From Ptychodera flava (taxonomy: Eukaryota > Hemichordata > Enteropneusta > Ptychoderidae), in assembly GCF_041260155.1 (NCBI RefSeq), contig NC_091946.1, positions 38,148,776 through 38,212,775 on the forward strand: a stretch of DNA of 64,000 nucleotides, written 5' to 3'. The position numbers were made by a program, and so were the translations under genes. Below the pieces are notes generated by a model. It did no database searches. It was given only the letters and a program-made list of their open reading frames with translations, and was not told where the DNA came from. Position 1 is the stretch's first letter, and the number at the start of each line of letters is the position of its first letter. Positions 1-12,100 of this stretch are shown here, piece by piece.

Positions 1-330
1 GATTGATTATTTGTTTAACACATTACACATCAACTCCCCCCTCCCCCCATTCATTTCAGGCATCTCAGCAAAAAATATACTGTTTTTATCTCAATTAAGA
101 ATGGAAATCAAGTGAAACATATCAAATATCTCTGTTAGCCCTCCATCCATTTGATTTCAGATCACATTCGATGTATTTATATTAGAAATTTTAGGTAAAC
201 TGTAAGATTTTGACATTTGTATGGAATTTGTGTAGCGAGCAGTGTTACCTGCACCTGACGTGACCTAAATTGCATTTATTTTAGTATCCATGTTGACATA
301 AAGCAATGTATTTGTCTTATTTTATTGCAG

Positions 331-531
331 TTGGCCAGCAGGTCACTACGGCACCAAATCCATCCATTGATCACTATGAAATTACACACTGAAGACTCAG
401 GAGAAGAACATGTCAAAGTACTGCAAACAGATCCTGTCAATTTGATACACTTAACAAGGACTTTAGAGGGCGCCCTTGCGGAAATGAAAAGTACACATTG
501 TAGGAGGATAGTACGAAACATTAATAAATAG
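331..531 (+). CDS. COMMD2: COMMD2, last coding exon (partial gene)
   Basis: This exon follows a good acceptor (tttattgcag) and encodes 66 residues plus TAG. It starts LASRSLRHQIHPLITMKLH and ends near HCRRIVRNINK. From memory the human COMMD2 C-terminus reads LASRSLRQQIKPAVTIKLH ... KVLQTDP ... NHCRRVVRNIK, so the match runs through the whole exon and includes KVLQTDP exactly. The exon supplies most of the C-terminal COMM domain, the dimerisation module of this family. COMMD proteins are known subunits of the Commander/CCC complex, which recycles cargo from endosomes. Upstream exons lie outside the window to the left. The gene converges on CEP295. Small open frames on the opposite strand here are shadows. 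Confidence 0.95.
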   Translation: MASRSLRHQIHPLITMKLHTEDSGEEHVKVLQTDPVNLIHLTRTLEGALAEMKSTHCRRIVRNINK

Positions 532-1200
532 TCTAGGGGGGTACATTTTATTTATATATAACTCATGGTTTCAGACATTGGCAATATTTTCTTGTTTGTC
601 TTATGGTACACAGAATTTTGATCTGCCTCTTAAAAATAGACTTATGGTGTAGTCGTTAACTCTGTCATTTGATGGCAACTGTAGCAAAAACATTCTCTTT
701 TCAATACATGTAACACAATGCTTTGTGTCTGAAATCATTGCAAACCAAAGGATGTTTTGTCTTCTATATAGATCATTTATATTCACATGAAACTTTTTGA
801 AGACAACCATTGTTTTCTGTATGGAATTACATGTCCAACTACTACTGTCTACTACTATGTGTAGATAAAACAGGCCAATCTTCAAATAATAATCAAGATA
901 TTTGGATTGACTTTGCAATTCCCTAGCATATGATTTCAAATATTGAGTTAAATGTTTGATGGTTTCTATATGTAGCAGAAATTTGGATCATCACTTCTTA
1001 AACTTTGGCAAATTCAGATGCATACAAGTCAAAGTATCCATGTTTTACCAAATATGGTCATAACATGTAAAAGTCAACACAAGGCTCAAACATACTGGAA
1101 CGTTCTTGTATCTCTGTTTGGGTGAAAAAAATTGTCAACTGACTCTAAGACTTGTAAATCTTGAGTTGCTTTCAGAGAATAAAGTATATGCTGGTCAAGT
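532..1200 (+). other. Probable COMMD2 3' UTR
   Basis: AT-rich noncoding DNA follows the COMMD2 stop. AATAAA hexamers occur right at the stop (within ttaataaatag) and at 1178-1183 (gagaataaagt); the second is the better placed poly(A) signal. No coding exon was recognised on either strand. The UTR end is inferred. Confidence 0.45.
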
Positions 1201-3190
1201 ATTTTGCTGATGATATAGGTCTGGTTAAATCTTTCGGTATAGCAATGCAGTTTTCAATTGCCCTCAGAACATTGATATAACACACATACCCCAGTTTTGA
1301 AAAGTGGAATACTGCTGCTGAGGATTTTTACATCATTCAGAAAGAAGAAACTATTTTACAAACAGAACACAGATTATAATGGAAAACACATAGACGGATA
1401 CAGCTTATGGAGCTTTATGGAGTCCATTTCAGTTGAACTTCAATCCTAACCATGGTCCTTATCTTCTCCTGAAATGAATAGCTTTGTGTCCTTGACATTT
1501 GACGAGTTCTTTAACTGGATTCACTTTTCGTAATAAGATAGTGTGTGCCTCAAACGTGATAGACGTAAATGTTTGCTGAAACTTTTCCTAAATTAAACTT
1601 TCAATCTTACTCTTTTACCAAATCAAGAATAAAAACAGGGGTCACAGTGTAAAACTTGCTACTTAAGAATCAAATTACCTGACCTTTACCAATATTTGAA
1701 ATTAAAAATGGATGTCACCCCTGTGTCAACTCTGGGTCAATTTTGTCTGAATTTAAAAGTTTGAACAAGGACTTTCTCTGTTCAGTCACACTCCATATAC
1801 ATGGTACTCACAGCGCCCTCAAACGACCAATACGGTCAAACTATCGTTTTCCTAACATATTCACACTCCACACAGTGGTGGTGGTATCACTAGCCTCTTT
1901 CACGACAGGACTGAGGTGACAAAGGCGTGAAAAATTCAGCACTCAGCAGTCCTTTCCTTTACTGGTTTAGATTATACCTTCAACACTGCAAGCTGTTAAT
2001 TAACATGGCTCTACTGAGTGTCTCACAGCACCGTCAAATGTCTGTCACTTTAATATCTGCAGGTTTTATCAAAATTGGTGAACCAATTTCAGAACTGTCA
2101 CTAATTACAATATTCAAATTAGCATTTAATTGGCATAATGCTCCAAATATTATTATTTCTTGAATATTACAATTTATATGGCAAGTTTCATCATATTTAG
2201 TGAAGTAAATCTTGGTATATAACTTTATGGTCATCATGCGTCCCATAGACACCCATGTAACAGAAATATTAAAACTTTGATAACTTCATTAATATGTATC
2301 CCACCAAAATCTAATCAGTTCTTGCCATTTGACAGACAGACATCGCTAAAACATAAGCCCATGTGTGTGAAAAATGTGAGCTAAAAATGGATGTCACCCA
2401 TTTGGAGAACAATGAAATTTTGTTTTCTAAAAACTAAGAAGGTGAAATTTTTCTTACTTCAAGAGCTTTAAAATGAGCCCCACAAGTGGTAGATCAAAAA
2501 TTGTAAAAATTTGAGTCTCAATATCTGTCCCTGAGGTGCAGTCTACCTTACACTAGAAGAGAGCGCCTAAAATTACCGTAAGTCTTAAACTTTTGCTCAA
2601 ACTTTTCTAAATTCAAAACCAAGAATAAAAAAGGGTCACCCTGTAAACTTTGGTGATAGAGAAATAAATTACCATGTATTTGCAGAAATTTGAAGTTCAA
2701 CATGGTGGCTATCTCTGTCTTAACTCTATGAAGAAAATTCTCCATTTTCACGAAAATAAGCCAGTGAAAACTTGAATCCCTCCATGAGCTTCAAAATCAG
2801 TCCCACACGTGGCAAGATTAAAATGTATTGTAAATGTTTTGAGAGTTTGAATATCTATCCCTTCAGCACATTCTACATTACAACCCTTTGTAATTTTTCC
2901 CACCAAAATTTTAGTGCAACATTTAACCAGGTTTTATGAATTTTTCAGCAATTTTTTTATAATTTTGGACCAAATGGACATCTCATTTTATTGTGTAGAA
3001 TTTTTAATCAAAATTTTAGCAAAAGTCTGAAAAAAATGACAGGCTTATATATCTTATAAAGGGGACAAAAATTGACTTTGGCTCTCAAAGCGTTAATACA
3101 TGACACAAATATAATATTTTGCATTGAATAAATTTTGCCAGTTGGCATTATCCCAAGCCTCTACGCACATTAAAATACACTGATGAGGTT
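1201..3190. other. Intergenic DNA between COMMD2 and CEP295 3' ends
   Basis: No gene is supported here. The stretch is AT-rich and contains two or three diverged copies of a dispersed repeat (listed separately) sharing phrases such as gagcttcaaaat and cccacaagtggt. The remainder shows nothing recognisable. Confidence 0.5.
1580..2885 (+). repeat. Cluster of diverged copies of an unclassified dispersed repeat
   Basis: Three neighbouring blocks (about 1580-1760, 2250-2560 and 2575-2885) share an order of phrases: an aagaataaaa(a)..gggtcac segment, an 'aaatggatgtcaccc / ctgtg..aactct' segment, then gagcttcaaaat, cccacaagtgg(t), and tatctgtccc..aggtgca. Related copies lie at about 11695-12045 in the same sense, and at about 24690-24790, 36540-36770 and 52135-52375 in reverse. 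No coding potential, clear terminal repeats or poly(A) tail is visible, so the class is unknown. Confidence 0.55.
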
Positions 3191-3342
3191 CTTTTTTAGT
3201 TCTTAGCAGGTAGTAGATTTAACTGCATATTGTCAGGCTGATAGAATCACAAAACACAGACAAGGCCTTTTTTAGTTCTTAGCAGGTAGTAGATTTAACT
3301 GCATATTGTCAGGCTGATAGAATCACAAAACACAGACAAGGC
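3191..3342. repeat. Perfect 76-bp tandem duplication
   Basis: Two head-to-tail copies, 3191-3266 and 3267-3342, each begin cttttttagttcttagcagg and end cacagacaaggc. I see no difference between them, so the duplication is recent or an assembly artefact. It lies just downstream of the CEP295 poly(A) signal. Confidence 0.85.
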
Positions 3343-3386
3343 AAAGATACCGGTAGCAACAAAATTCAATAACATTGTATATTCTC

Positions 3387-3392
3387 TTTATT
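3387..3392 (-). terminator. Candidate CEP295 poly(A) signal
   Basis: TTTATT on the plus strand is AATAAA on the gene strand, about 265 bases beyond the CEP295 stop codon. It is the natural candidate for transcript cleavage. No closer canonical hexamer was seen in the UTR. Confidence 0.5.
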
Positions 3393-3654
3393 ATAAATTC
3401 ATTCTGTATCCTACATTTCATCATTAAATTTCATCTGATATAATACTACATAATATCTACAATTGATCATGTCATCAGCAGCTTAAATTTGGACAAATAA
3501 TATACCCCAACAGAAAAGTAGAAAATGTTCATCTTGAAGTCTCAGATGTGAAAGGAAAGTGGACAGTGACAAGAATGGAGGAATGTTCAGGATAAATATC
3601 AAAACATACAAATCTAGAAAAATAGAAAACTCATGTATGTACAAAACAGGTACT

Positions 3655-6150
3655 TCATGTTGCTTTTTTTGCTTTAGTTGATTTCTTTTTCAACATTTCC
3701 AAGGTTTTCTTCTGAAATTCTTTGGCTTTCTCTCGGTTCTGGGCATAGCTGTCTTTTCTTTCCTCCAGCACTTTTCTTTCTTTGACTTCTTCTAACTGAT
3801 TGTAGAGCCTGTTTTATTAAAAGAAATAAAATGTTTAATGAAAATGATATCAGGAATCAATGTCACATGTTTGTAGACATCCACAGTTACAGTTACAAAG
3901 CTGCTTGGAAAGAATTTGATGGTGAGATAAAACTTTATATAGGGTATTTACTAGATTAGGTTTGGTAATTTGTAAATGAATTTAGCATGTTAGTCATAAA
4001 CATTACCAAGTTGGGGTCAATACCTTCGGCCTAATACAATTGCATACCGTATTAACACAATCGCATGAACCATTGGAATTTTCAATCAAATTTTATTATT
4101 GACACTTTTCTAGATTTGGACTAAACCAATGCATGAATGAATGAATGAATGAAACTATGAATTTAAAACAACCAATCATTTAACATACAAGTAAAACCAT
4201 CAAATGAAGACTAACAATAATCATTAAACCATGATATTTTCTTCCTCACCTGAGATTTCTTTGTTTCATTTCTATTTCATCTTTTTTCCTATCAGAGGAT
4301 GTCTTTGTTTTCATGATAGCTTTGGTTGGTTTCTTGACAGGAGACTCGTGTGGCTTTGACAGAATTTCTGGCATTGGAGAGAATTTGACTGACTTCTTGC
4401 CTTCAACACTTGATTCTTTATCAGTTTGTTTTCCATTTTGTCCTGACAAAGATATAGGAACATCTTTAACAAAAAACTTCTCTTTGGACTCAATTGGTCA
4501 TTCTTTCTCCCTTCAACTTGATAATCAAGTTCATGATGGAAGGATTTTACATATACCTGGCAAACCGACAGATCATGTGAAAAAGTACCACTTATATTTC
4601 ATAGGTCACAAAATGTACATTTTCATAGGTCACAAAATGTACATTTTCATAGGTCACAACATGTACATTTTCATAGGTCACAAAATGTACATTTTCGTAG
4701 GTCACAAAAAGTACATTTTCATAGGTCACAAAATGTACATTATCATATACCTACATTCACGTGCCTGTGTAAAGCTATGGGAGGAAGCGCCCTCAGATCC
4801 GTGCATTTTTTTACGTATCACGCCCCGGCCCAGTGCCCAAATATGGGCAATCGCGTGCATTTCTGAACTATCTCGATTCTGGTTACTACGCGCGTTGCTA
4901 TCCGCAAACGTTCCATTCGTACACAAAGCAAGCGCGAGATTTTGAAAACGTCTACTCTAGTTGCGTGTGGCGACAGTGGAGGTGCGCCGGTAACATCGGC
5001 TTTTATTTCTAAATTCCAGTGAAATCCTGTGTATACTAAGTGCGTGCCTGTTCAGTATAAATTACAAGAAACTGACATCACGCTTTTGTCATTCTTACAC
5101 CTCAATTTAGCCTTGATCTCTGTTGGTCACGTAATAGTACGCATATTGCTTTGTGCGTTCTAGAATTCTGCAAGTAAACAAATGACGTCATTATGTATGT
5201 CAATCCGCGACGGGAAGCGGCCATCGTATTTCTGAAAAACTGACACAAATGGTGATGAATTTTTGATATCGCACGCATTTTTATCTCCTAAACAATGTTG
5301 AATATTATGTAAACTACATATTTATCATTCCATAAGGTATATGATAAAACCTTTACGGCCCTGATACGGCTTTTGCGGCCCTTGGTCGTACGGCGTACGG
5401 GCCCTCGCACGCTCGGGCCCTTCCGCCGTACGACCTCGGGCCGCAAAAGCCGTATCAGGGCCGTAAAGATTATTTTCATAGGTCACAACATGTACATTTT
5501 CATAGGTCACAACATGTACATTTTCATAGGTCACAACATGTACATTTTCATAGGTCACAAAATGTACATTTTCATAGATCACAAAATGTACATTTTCATA
5601 GGTCACAAAATGTACATTTTCATAGGTCACAACATGTACATTTTCATAGGTCACAACATGTACATTTTCATAGGTCACAAAATGTACATTTTCATAGGTC
5701 ACAAGATAAACATTTTCATACGATATACATTTTCATAGGTCACAAGATATACATGTTCACAGGTCAAAAGATATACATTTTCATAGGTCACTAGATACAT
5801 TTCATAGGTCACAAGATATACATGTTCATAGGTCACAAGATGTACATTTTCACAGGTCACAAGATATAATTTGCGTACGTCATAAGATCACTGGCTTTGA
5901 TAACAGTAAGCATCTGTATGATACAAAATAACCATTGAACATTTGGAAAGAATGTTCACACAATAATGCTTTATCTCTCTGTCAAAAATCTTACCTGTGG
6001 GTTTGGTGGTTTTCTTGAGAATTTTGACATCAATTTCATGAGCACTTTGCATGGCCTTCTCTTTAGCCTCTTTCTCTCTTCTCTTTGATGCCTCAATGAA
6101 TGCTTGTTTTCTTTTTGCAAATGCTTCTTGCAAACTCACTTGCTCTGAAT
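3655..6150 (-). CDS. CEP295: CEP295 exons 14-16, C-terminal ALMS-motif region
   Basis: These three exons encode the last 166 or so residues. The segment begins DSEQVSLQEAFAKRKQAFIE (recalled human: GSLQEAFMKRKKSFMER) and ends RLYNQLEEVKERK ... YAQNREKAKEFQKKTLEMLK with a Lys-rich tail. This corresponds to the ALMS motif shared by the C-termini of CEP295, ALMS1 and C10orf90. The intron between exons 14 and 15 (4443-5994) holds the minisatellite, the foldback and a CpG-rich block, none of which disturbs the splice sites. Confidence 0.92.
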
Positions 6151-9100
6151 CTGTAAAATCAAGTTTTATGACAAAATCAGACTTTGCAGAGTATGAGATG
6201 CCGTTGCAAAGGAAACTACAGACAAATGCACCTACAGCAGCTCGAACCAACAAACTGGTCTGTCACTCACGACTCACTGAACATTGAAATCATTAAATTT
6301 ATTGCTTAAGAATATGCATTTAGTTTCACCCTGCTTATACTTGATTTTGATCTCATCAAATGTTTCCAAGGGGATGGGTAGACTTCTCCACATGCACAGA
6401 GGGGAGCAGATGGGTTAGACCATTGATATTTTTTGTTAACAAACATGATGTTATTGTACCTTGTTTGATAGGTATTCTAAGTGGAATAACTGTTCCACTT
6501 TCCATGGTCCCTTCAGAATGAGGAGAATCTGCCAATGTACCACTGGATATTGTATCATAATCTCCGTCATCCTTGGCCTCCTTCATCATCATACTCTCTG
6601 CTACAAGCTGTTTCTCATGCTGTTCAAATGACATCAAAGACGCAGCATCTTTCATCATCATACTCTCTGCAACAAGCTGTTTCTCATGTTGTTCAAATGA
6701 CATCAGCGATTCAGCGATGTCTTCAGTGCTGGCAACAGAGCTGGTTTCTATGGAGATCAGAGTAAGGTCTGGTTCCTCCATGATTCCACTTTCTTTGCTG
6801 TCATCCTGGAAGTGTTGGAATTAAAAATTGCATTTTCAAAACCCATTGACAAATACGAAATATACAGAGCCTGAAGTTTTTTCCGGACATAAAAATGTAT
6901 GCTGTGTCTCCAACAAATTAAATGTTGTACCAGTATACTGTTGTGGTACTAACACAATGATACAATGATATTCTCACTGTCTATTCTTAGACCTTTGTGT
7001 AGTGACTGTGAGTAATTAACAAACATTGACATGTAACAGAAATCTGATTCAATACTTTTACATTACATGATGTCTTGTTAACACAAATTCACTGGACAGT
7101 GCATGCATCTGCAATTATCTGTCAAGTATTTGATGGAATAATGTAATTATTTTCCTATAAAGTACTGGTATTGTTGTGAAAAAAGAAATCTGAGAGTCTG
7201 CATTAAGCAGTGCTGAGTTCTGGACAGGGGAGATTGCCTGTGAAAAGAATTGTTTTGCAAAATGTACATACCAGGGCTGACTGCAAAATCTACTTTTTCA
7301 TTACTTTTGAATGTTACGGCTGTAACTGCCAAAATTTTCACAGATTACTGTAACTTCCTGATATGATTATGTTTTATGTCATGGTAAAAGTTTATTGACG
7401 GATTTTGTTGTAGACTTTCATCTGAAAGTTTTCCTCATGGGGAAATAACATGATATTTAACTGTGTTGTAAAAAAAAATGGAAAACTGATTTCACAACTG
7501 AACATACTAGCGATATCTGGACAAGAAAGTTCAAACAAAATCTTCAAAAAGATCTATTGAAAAAAAAAAATCGTAAGAGGAATACTCAAGTTCATATCTT
7601 ACCTCCTCTCTCATTTCTTCCTCTTCCAGGACAGGTTGTTCTAGCGCCTCCTTTATTTCCTGATATCTGGTGTTCAGCATGGCAAGTCTTTTCTGTTCTG
7701 CTTCATCCTGTCTCTGGTGTTTTTCTCGCAGTCTCCTGGACTCTTCAATAAGCCTATCATATCTTGTCATGGTGGTACCCTGTGAGTGAGATTCTCCATC
7801 TGACAAGTCTGGAACTTGGACGTTACTGACACTGTCAATGATTACAGGTGTTTCTGTAGGATCTGTAGACAAGTTCCCAGGGTCTGGTATGTTGGGAATA
7901 GCTCCTGCATGTGAGAAGAAATCTTGTGCCTTCATGGGACTTTTACTGACACACTCCAAGTTCTCCAAGGTTGGCTTGATTGGACTGTGTAGCTGCATAT
8001 ACTTAGGCAAGGGAGAGTTCTTCACAATGGAACCTGAAGTGCTACCCTCTGTTTCATGCTGGCTTAGCAGAGATGCATCTGAGGCAAGGGGAATGCTGGA
8101 AGAATGGGAGGAATTGGCACGCAAGTTCTCAATGTCTTCATCTGAGGATGATGCATATTCCCACCTAGAAGTAGGCTTTTCTATGACAATCTTCCCGCTT
8201 TGAGTGTCATCTCTTTTGGTACTATCAAGCCTTGACTGGACATGGCCATCTCTTCCCTTACTTTTCATTGGAGATGCAAATTCTGCAAACTTGCTTTCTT
8301 CATGTTCTGGAGTTGATGGAGAAGAGTTAGGGGGTTTGAAGTCCTCTTTTTCCTTCAAAGGAGACATTGAAAGGGAACCTCTGAATTTTCCGGGAGGGCT
8401 GCTTTCCTTGACAAGTGATTGAGTTGTTGTCTCAGGAGAGTATGAAGTATCAGTCTTCAGTGCATCCCTCCATTTAAAGCTGCTAAATCCACTTTCCAGA
8501 CGACTTCGACTGGGTTCAGATGACCTGCCACTCCATTCAAGAGACTTAATATCAGACAGAGGGGATTCCTGGTTCTTGACTTGGAGGGTGAAAATCTGTA
8601 GCTGTCCTGGGTTGGCAGGCTGTGTTCTGACAGCGTATCACCAAGGGATGATGTAGTGTACATGGGTCGTCCTCCCTTTGAGGGGCTAAAGGTGAGACTC
8701 TTTTGTTGATAGGAACTGGTACTGCTTTCAAGTGTTTGTTTATCTAGTGACTGCTGGACTGATAGGAGGCTTTTCAGTGGAGATGGCTGTCCAGGAGTGG
8801 ACAAGCTGTACTCTGACAAAGCTTCTGGCAGAGGTCGGAAACTTCCATCCGAGTCATCACTTCTATCTGATGTCTGAACACGGCTGTCAAATCTGGATTT
8901 TGTACCAGTCTCTTCATCAGAAGATGATGAAGGAATGTGGCTGAGACTCTTAAGCATTCTGTCCTTCAATTTAGTGCCCATGGTTGTCGTTGATGCTGTT
9001 GTCATAGCAGCACCATCCTTCTTTTCTTGACTTTCACTCTCATTGGTGCTGCCACTAGATTTGGGTAATGGGAAGAACTTGGTGCTTTCAGGAGAAGTGT

Positions 9101-12100
9101 CTGAGTCGCTGGCGAAGGCCTTTGACCTTTGCAAAAAAACTGGATCAAGTGGCCTGGAATCTGTAGCAGACCAATCACGGTGGAGTGGTGCTCTAGAAAA
9201 CTGTCCAGCGTCCTCACTCTCTTCCTGGTGAGCCGGAAGTCTTCCGGAGAAAGCCGTCGCTTTTACAGCACTTGAGGGATACAAAGGTGTAGAGTCAATC
9301 TCACCCGATGTGATGCTATCCGAGACAATGCTTCCACTGGACACTGAATCATCCTGAGAGACTTTTGGAAACAGAGGCTGGTGGAATGATGAAAGTGTAA
9401 ACCTGCCATCTGTAGTGACAGAAATACCAGCTGATCCAGCATCTTTTGAAGTAGAGGGCATTTTCTGTAAAAGAGACAAACTGCTATAAACCTTTCTGCT
9501 CACAAAGCAACATGGGCACAAAGAGAGAGAAATAGGTGAATGAATGAAAAAACCACGCACTATCATGGAACATATGCAATGGTATGTATAATATACCAAA
9601 AGACAAGCTCATTTCTTATTCACATGCGTATGACAACAATATTTATTTCCATAGTAATTTTTTTACACCATAATGTAAACATAGGCCACATATCAAATTA
9701 AATATATCCAAGTAAGATTCAAAAACAGCACTTTAATCTTAGTACAACAGCTGAAATACATTTCCTTGTTTCCATACATTTGTACATCTGTCTTAAAATT
9801 TCTGATTATTGTCATTCTGGAGAACAAAATATAAAAGACTTGTATAATTGATTTAATTATTCTAAAATTTTTTGTTTGAATTTTAAAGTGGACCTATGTT
9901 TCCAGTTTAACCCTTTCCCTGCCAGACAGTATCACTTCCCCATTAGTCAACTCAGTGAAACGTGGTATTGACAGAGCCAAAACCATATGTGTTTCCACCC
10001 GTTTGGTTGGTCTGTTCCAACAGCTTTAGTCCAAAAAAATCGTGTTTAAAGTATCTGTGATTTCAGGGGCCTTCAAATGTTCAATTTTTTGTTACAATAC
10101 AACATATGGCAGTGTTTTTGTTAGGCCGGTATCCCGGTAAATGTTACCGGGGTTACCCTTGGTATATCAATGCAATCAGATCAGGGGACAGTAGAAATGT
10201 TACCGAGGTTCCCAAATCAACCTTAGCAAAAACACTGATATGGGACATATTGTGCTTCACTAGTTTCGATAAACTTGACCTGATGGTGAAATATGAACTT
10301 GGCAGGAAAAGGATTAACGTTATTGTACTCACTGTATATGATGGATATGAGAGGATTCCCTTTCCAACATCTTGGGCATAGCTTGGTACATCATCTCTTG
10401 CCGCTGTCTGTGGTTGTTCAGCAGCAGATATTGCTTCTGCATCCCCTAGTCGTGAGACAGGCCTACCCTCAGAATCTCTGGAGATATCAGCCTCTTCAAT
10501 GGTGCTCAGCTCATGGGGATGTACGCTCTCACTGGGAGGGAGACTTTGTACAGGTGGAGGTCCTCTTTGGAGTTTGCTCCGAGCCTTGGCTTCTTCAGAT
10601 TCCCTTGCCAACCTCTGTGCCAGCTCAAGTTCCTCCTGTTGTCTGTTGATTTCTGCTTGTAGCTGTTGCTGCCTCTCATTCATCCTCCGCTGCTGTTCTG
10701 CTTGCTGCCTCAAGAGGCCCTCCCTCTGCCTTTCAAGGAATTCTTTCTGCTTTGCCAGCTGTTCCTGACGTTTTGCATGTATTCCCTGAGATTTAATTCC
10801 ATGACTGGAGAGAGAGATGTCCTGTTCTGATGTGGCAAGGGCATCTTCTACTGCAGGTGATTCCTTTGGAAGTTGCCTTTCCATGGAAATATCACGTCCC
10901 ACTTGTACATCATGTTTTGCAGCCTCATGTTGTGCATGGGTAGCCAGACCTTGACTTTGAGGAACAAACTCAGTTGGTACTGCCTGCATTGCTACACTAC
11001 TAGGAGGGCCCATACTGGTATGAACTTGTGGTGTACGCATTGGATCTGCTGATGGCGGTGGATGGAACTGCACCGGCAGTTGAAAGAATCCCTGTTGTGG
11101 ATGTACTGCTGGATACTGACTGGGAATACTGGTATATCCCATTTGTGGAGGCATTGGAGGTGGAAAAAATCCACTTGGATGAGGTTGTTGAATTGGCGCA
11201 GGCTGATATGGCTCACTTGGCAGCCTAACTTGAGGATATTTCTGCATCAACATTTCTCTGTTTCTCTGTAATCTTGCCTTGGCTTCAGAGAGACCCTGTT
11301 TGCTCTGTCTCTGTTGCTGTAGTAACTTCTGCTGATGCTCATGGATCTTCCGTCTTTGCTCCTCCTCGTCTTGCCTCCTCAGAGCATCCGCCTGGTTGCT
11401 GGTCAGCGGGGCTTGGTGCCCTCCAAACTTTGAGCTCAGTCTCTCTTTACTTTGTAGTATCTTCTGTCTATTTTCTTCCAGCATCTGCTGGAGTTCCTGC
11501 TGAGCAATTCTATCTCTCAGGATCTGTTCTTCAAGTTGTCGTCTCTGCAGCTCTTGAATCTCCATCATTCTCCTCTGCTCTTCCTGTCTCTGTTCAAGTT
11601 CAGTCACCTGAGGTTTAGAGAGTCAAAGACATCTACTTTACTCACCATGACAAATTTGCTAAACTAAGCATACCAGTATGGTTGAACATGCCTCAAAATT
11701 GAAAAACTTCAACTTTTGTTCAAACTTTCTATAAGGAACGTAAAATCATTCCCAATTTATAATCATTAATAAAAGGGGTCAGGCGTCACCATGCAAAAAT
11801 CTGTCCTAGAGAAACAAATTGCCTGTTTTTTTTCTGGCTCTTTATCAAAATTAAAAATGGTTACTATCCCTGTGTTAACTCTATGGGGAAAAATAAATGT
11901 TTGGTTTCCACATAAATAGCCAGTGAAACTTCAGTGACTCCATGAGCTTCAAAATGAACCCCACAAGTGGTAGACCAAAATAGTATTGTAAAAGTTTGGA
12001 AGTCAGAATATCTGTCCCCAAGGTGCATTCTAAATTAACTATGTGCCTTGTGAAGAACAGTGCAAACTTTTGACACCACAAGGATTTCACAGAATTTCAA

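Noticed and set aside
5325-5738. Open frames of 120 or more codons on both strands with IGHNMYIF or VTYENVH repeats
   Set aside because: They are the 24-bp minisatellite read in any frame; the unit length is a multiple of three and contains no stop. The region is intronic in CEP295.
4597-5870. Regular repeats resembling a CRISPR array
   Set aside because: Units are directly adjacent with no unique spacers, and the DNA is animal.
7838-8203. Plus-strand frames of 70-120 codons over CEP295 exons 11 and 12
   Set aside because: They are antisense shadows of long coding exons, with no splice support and no recognisable family.
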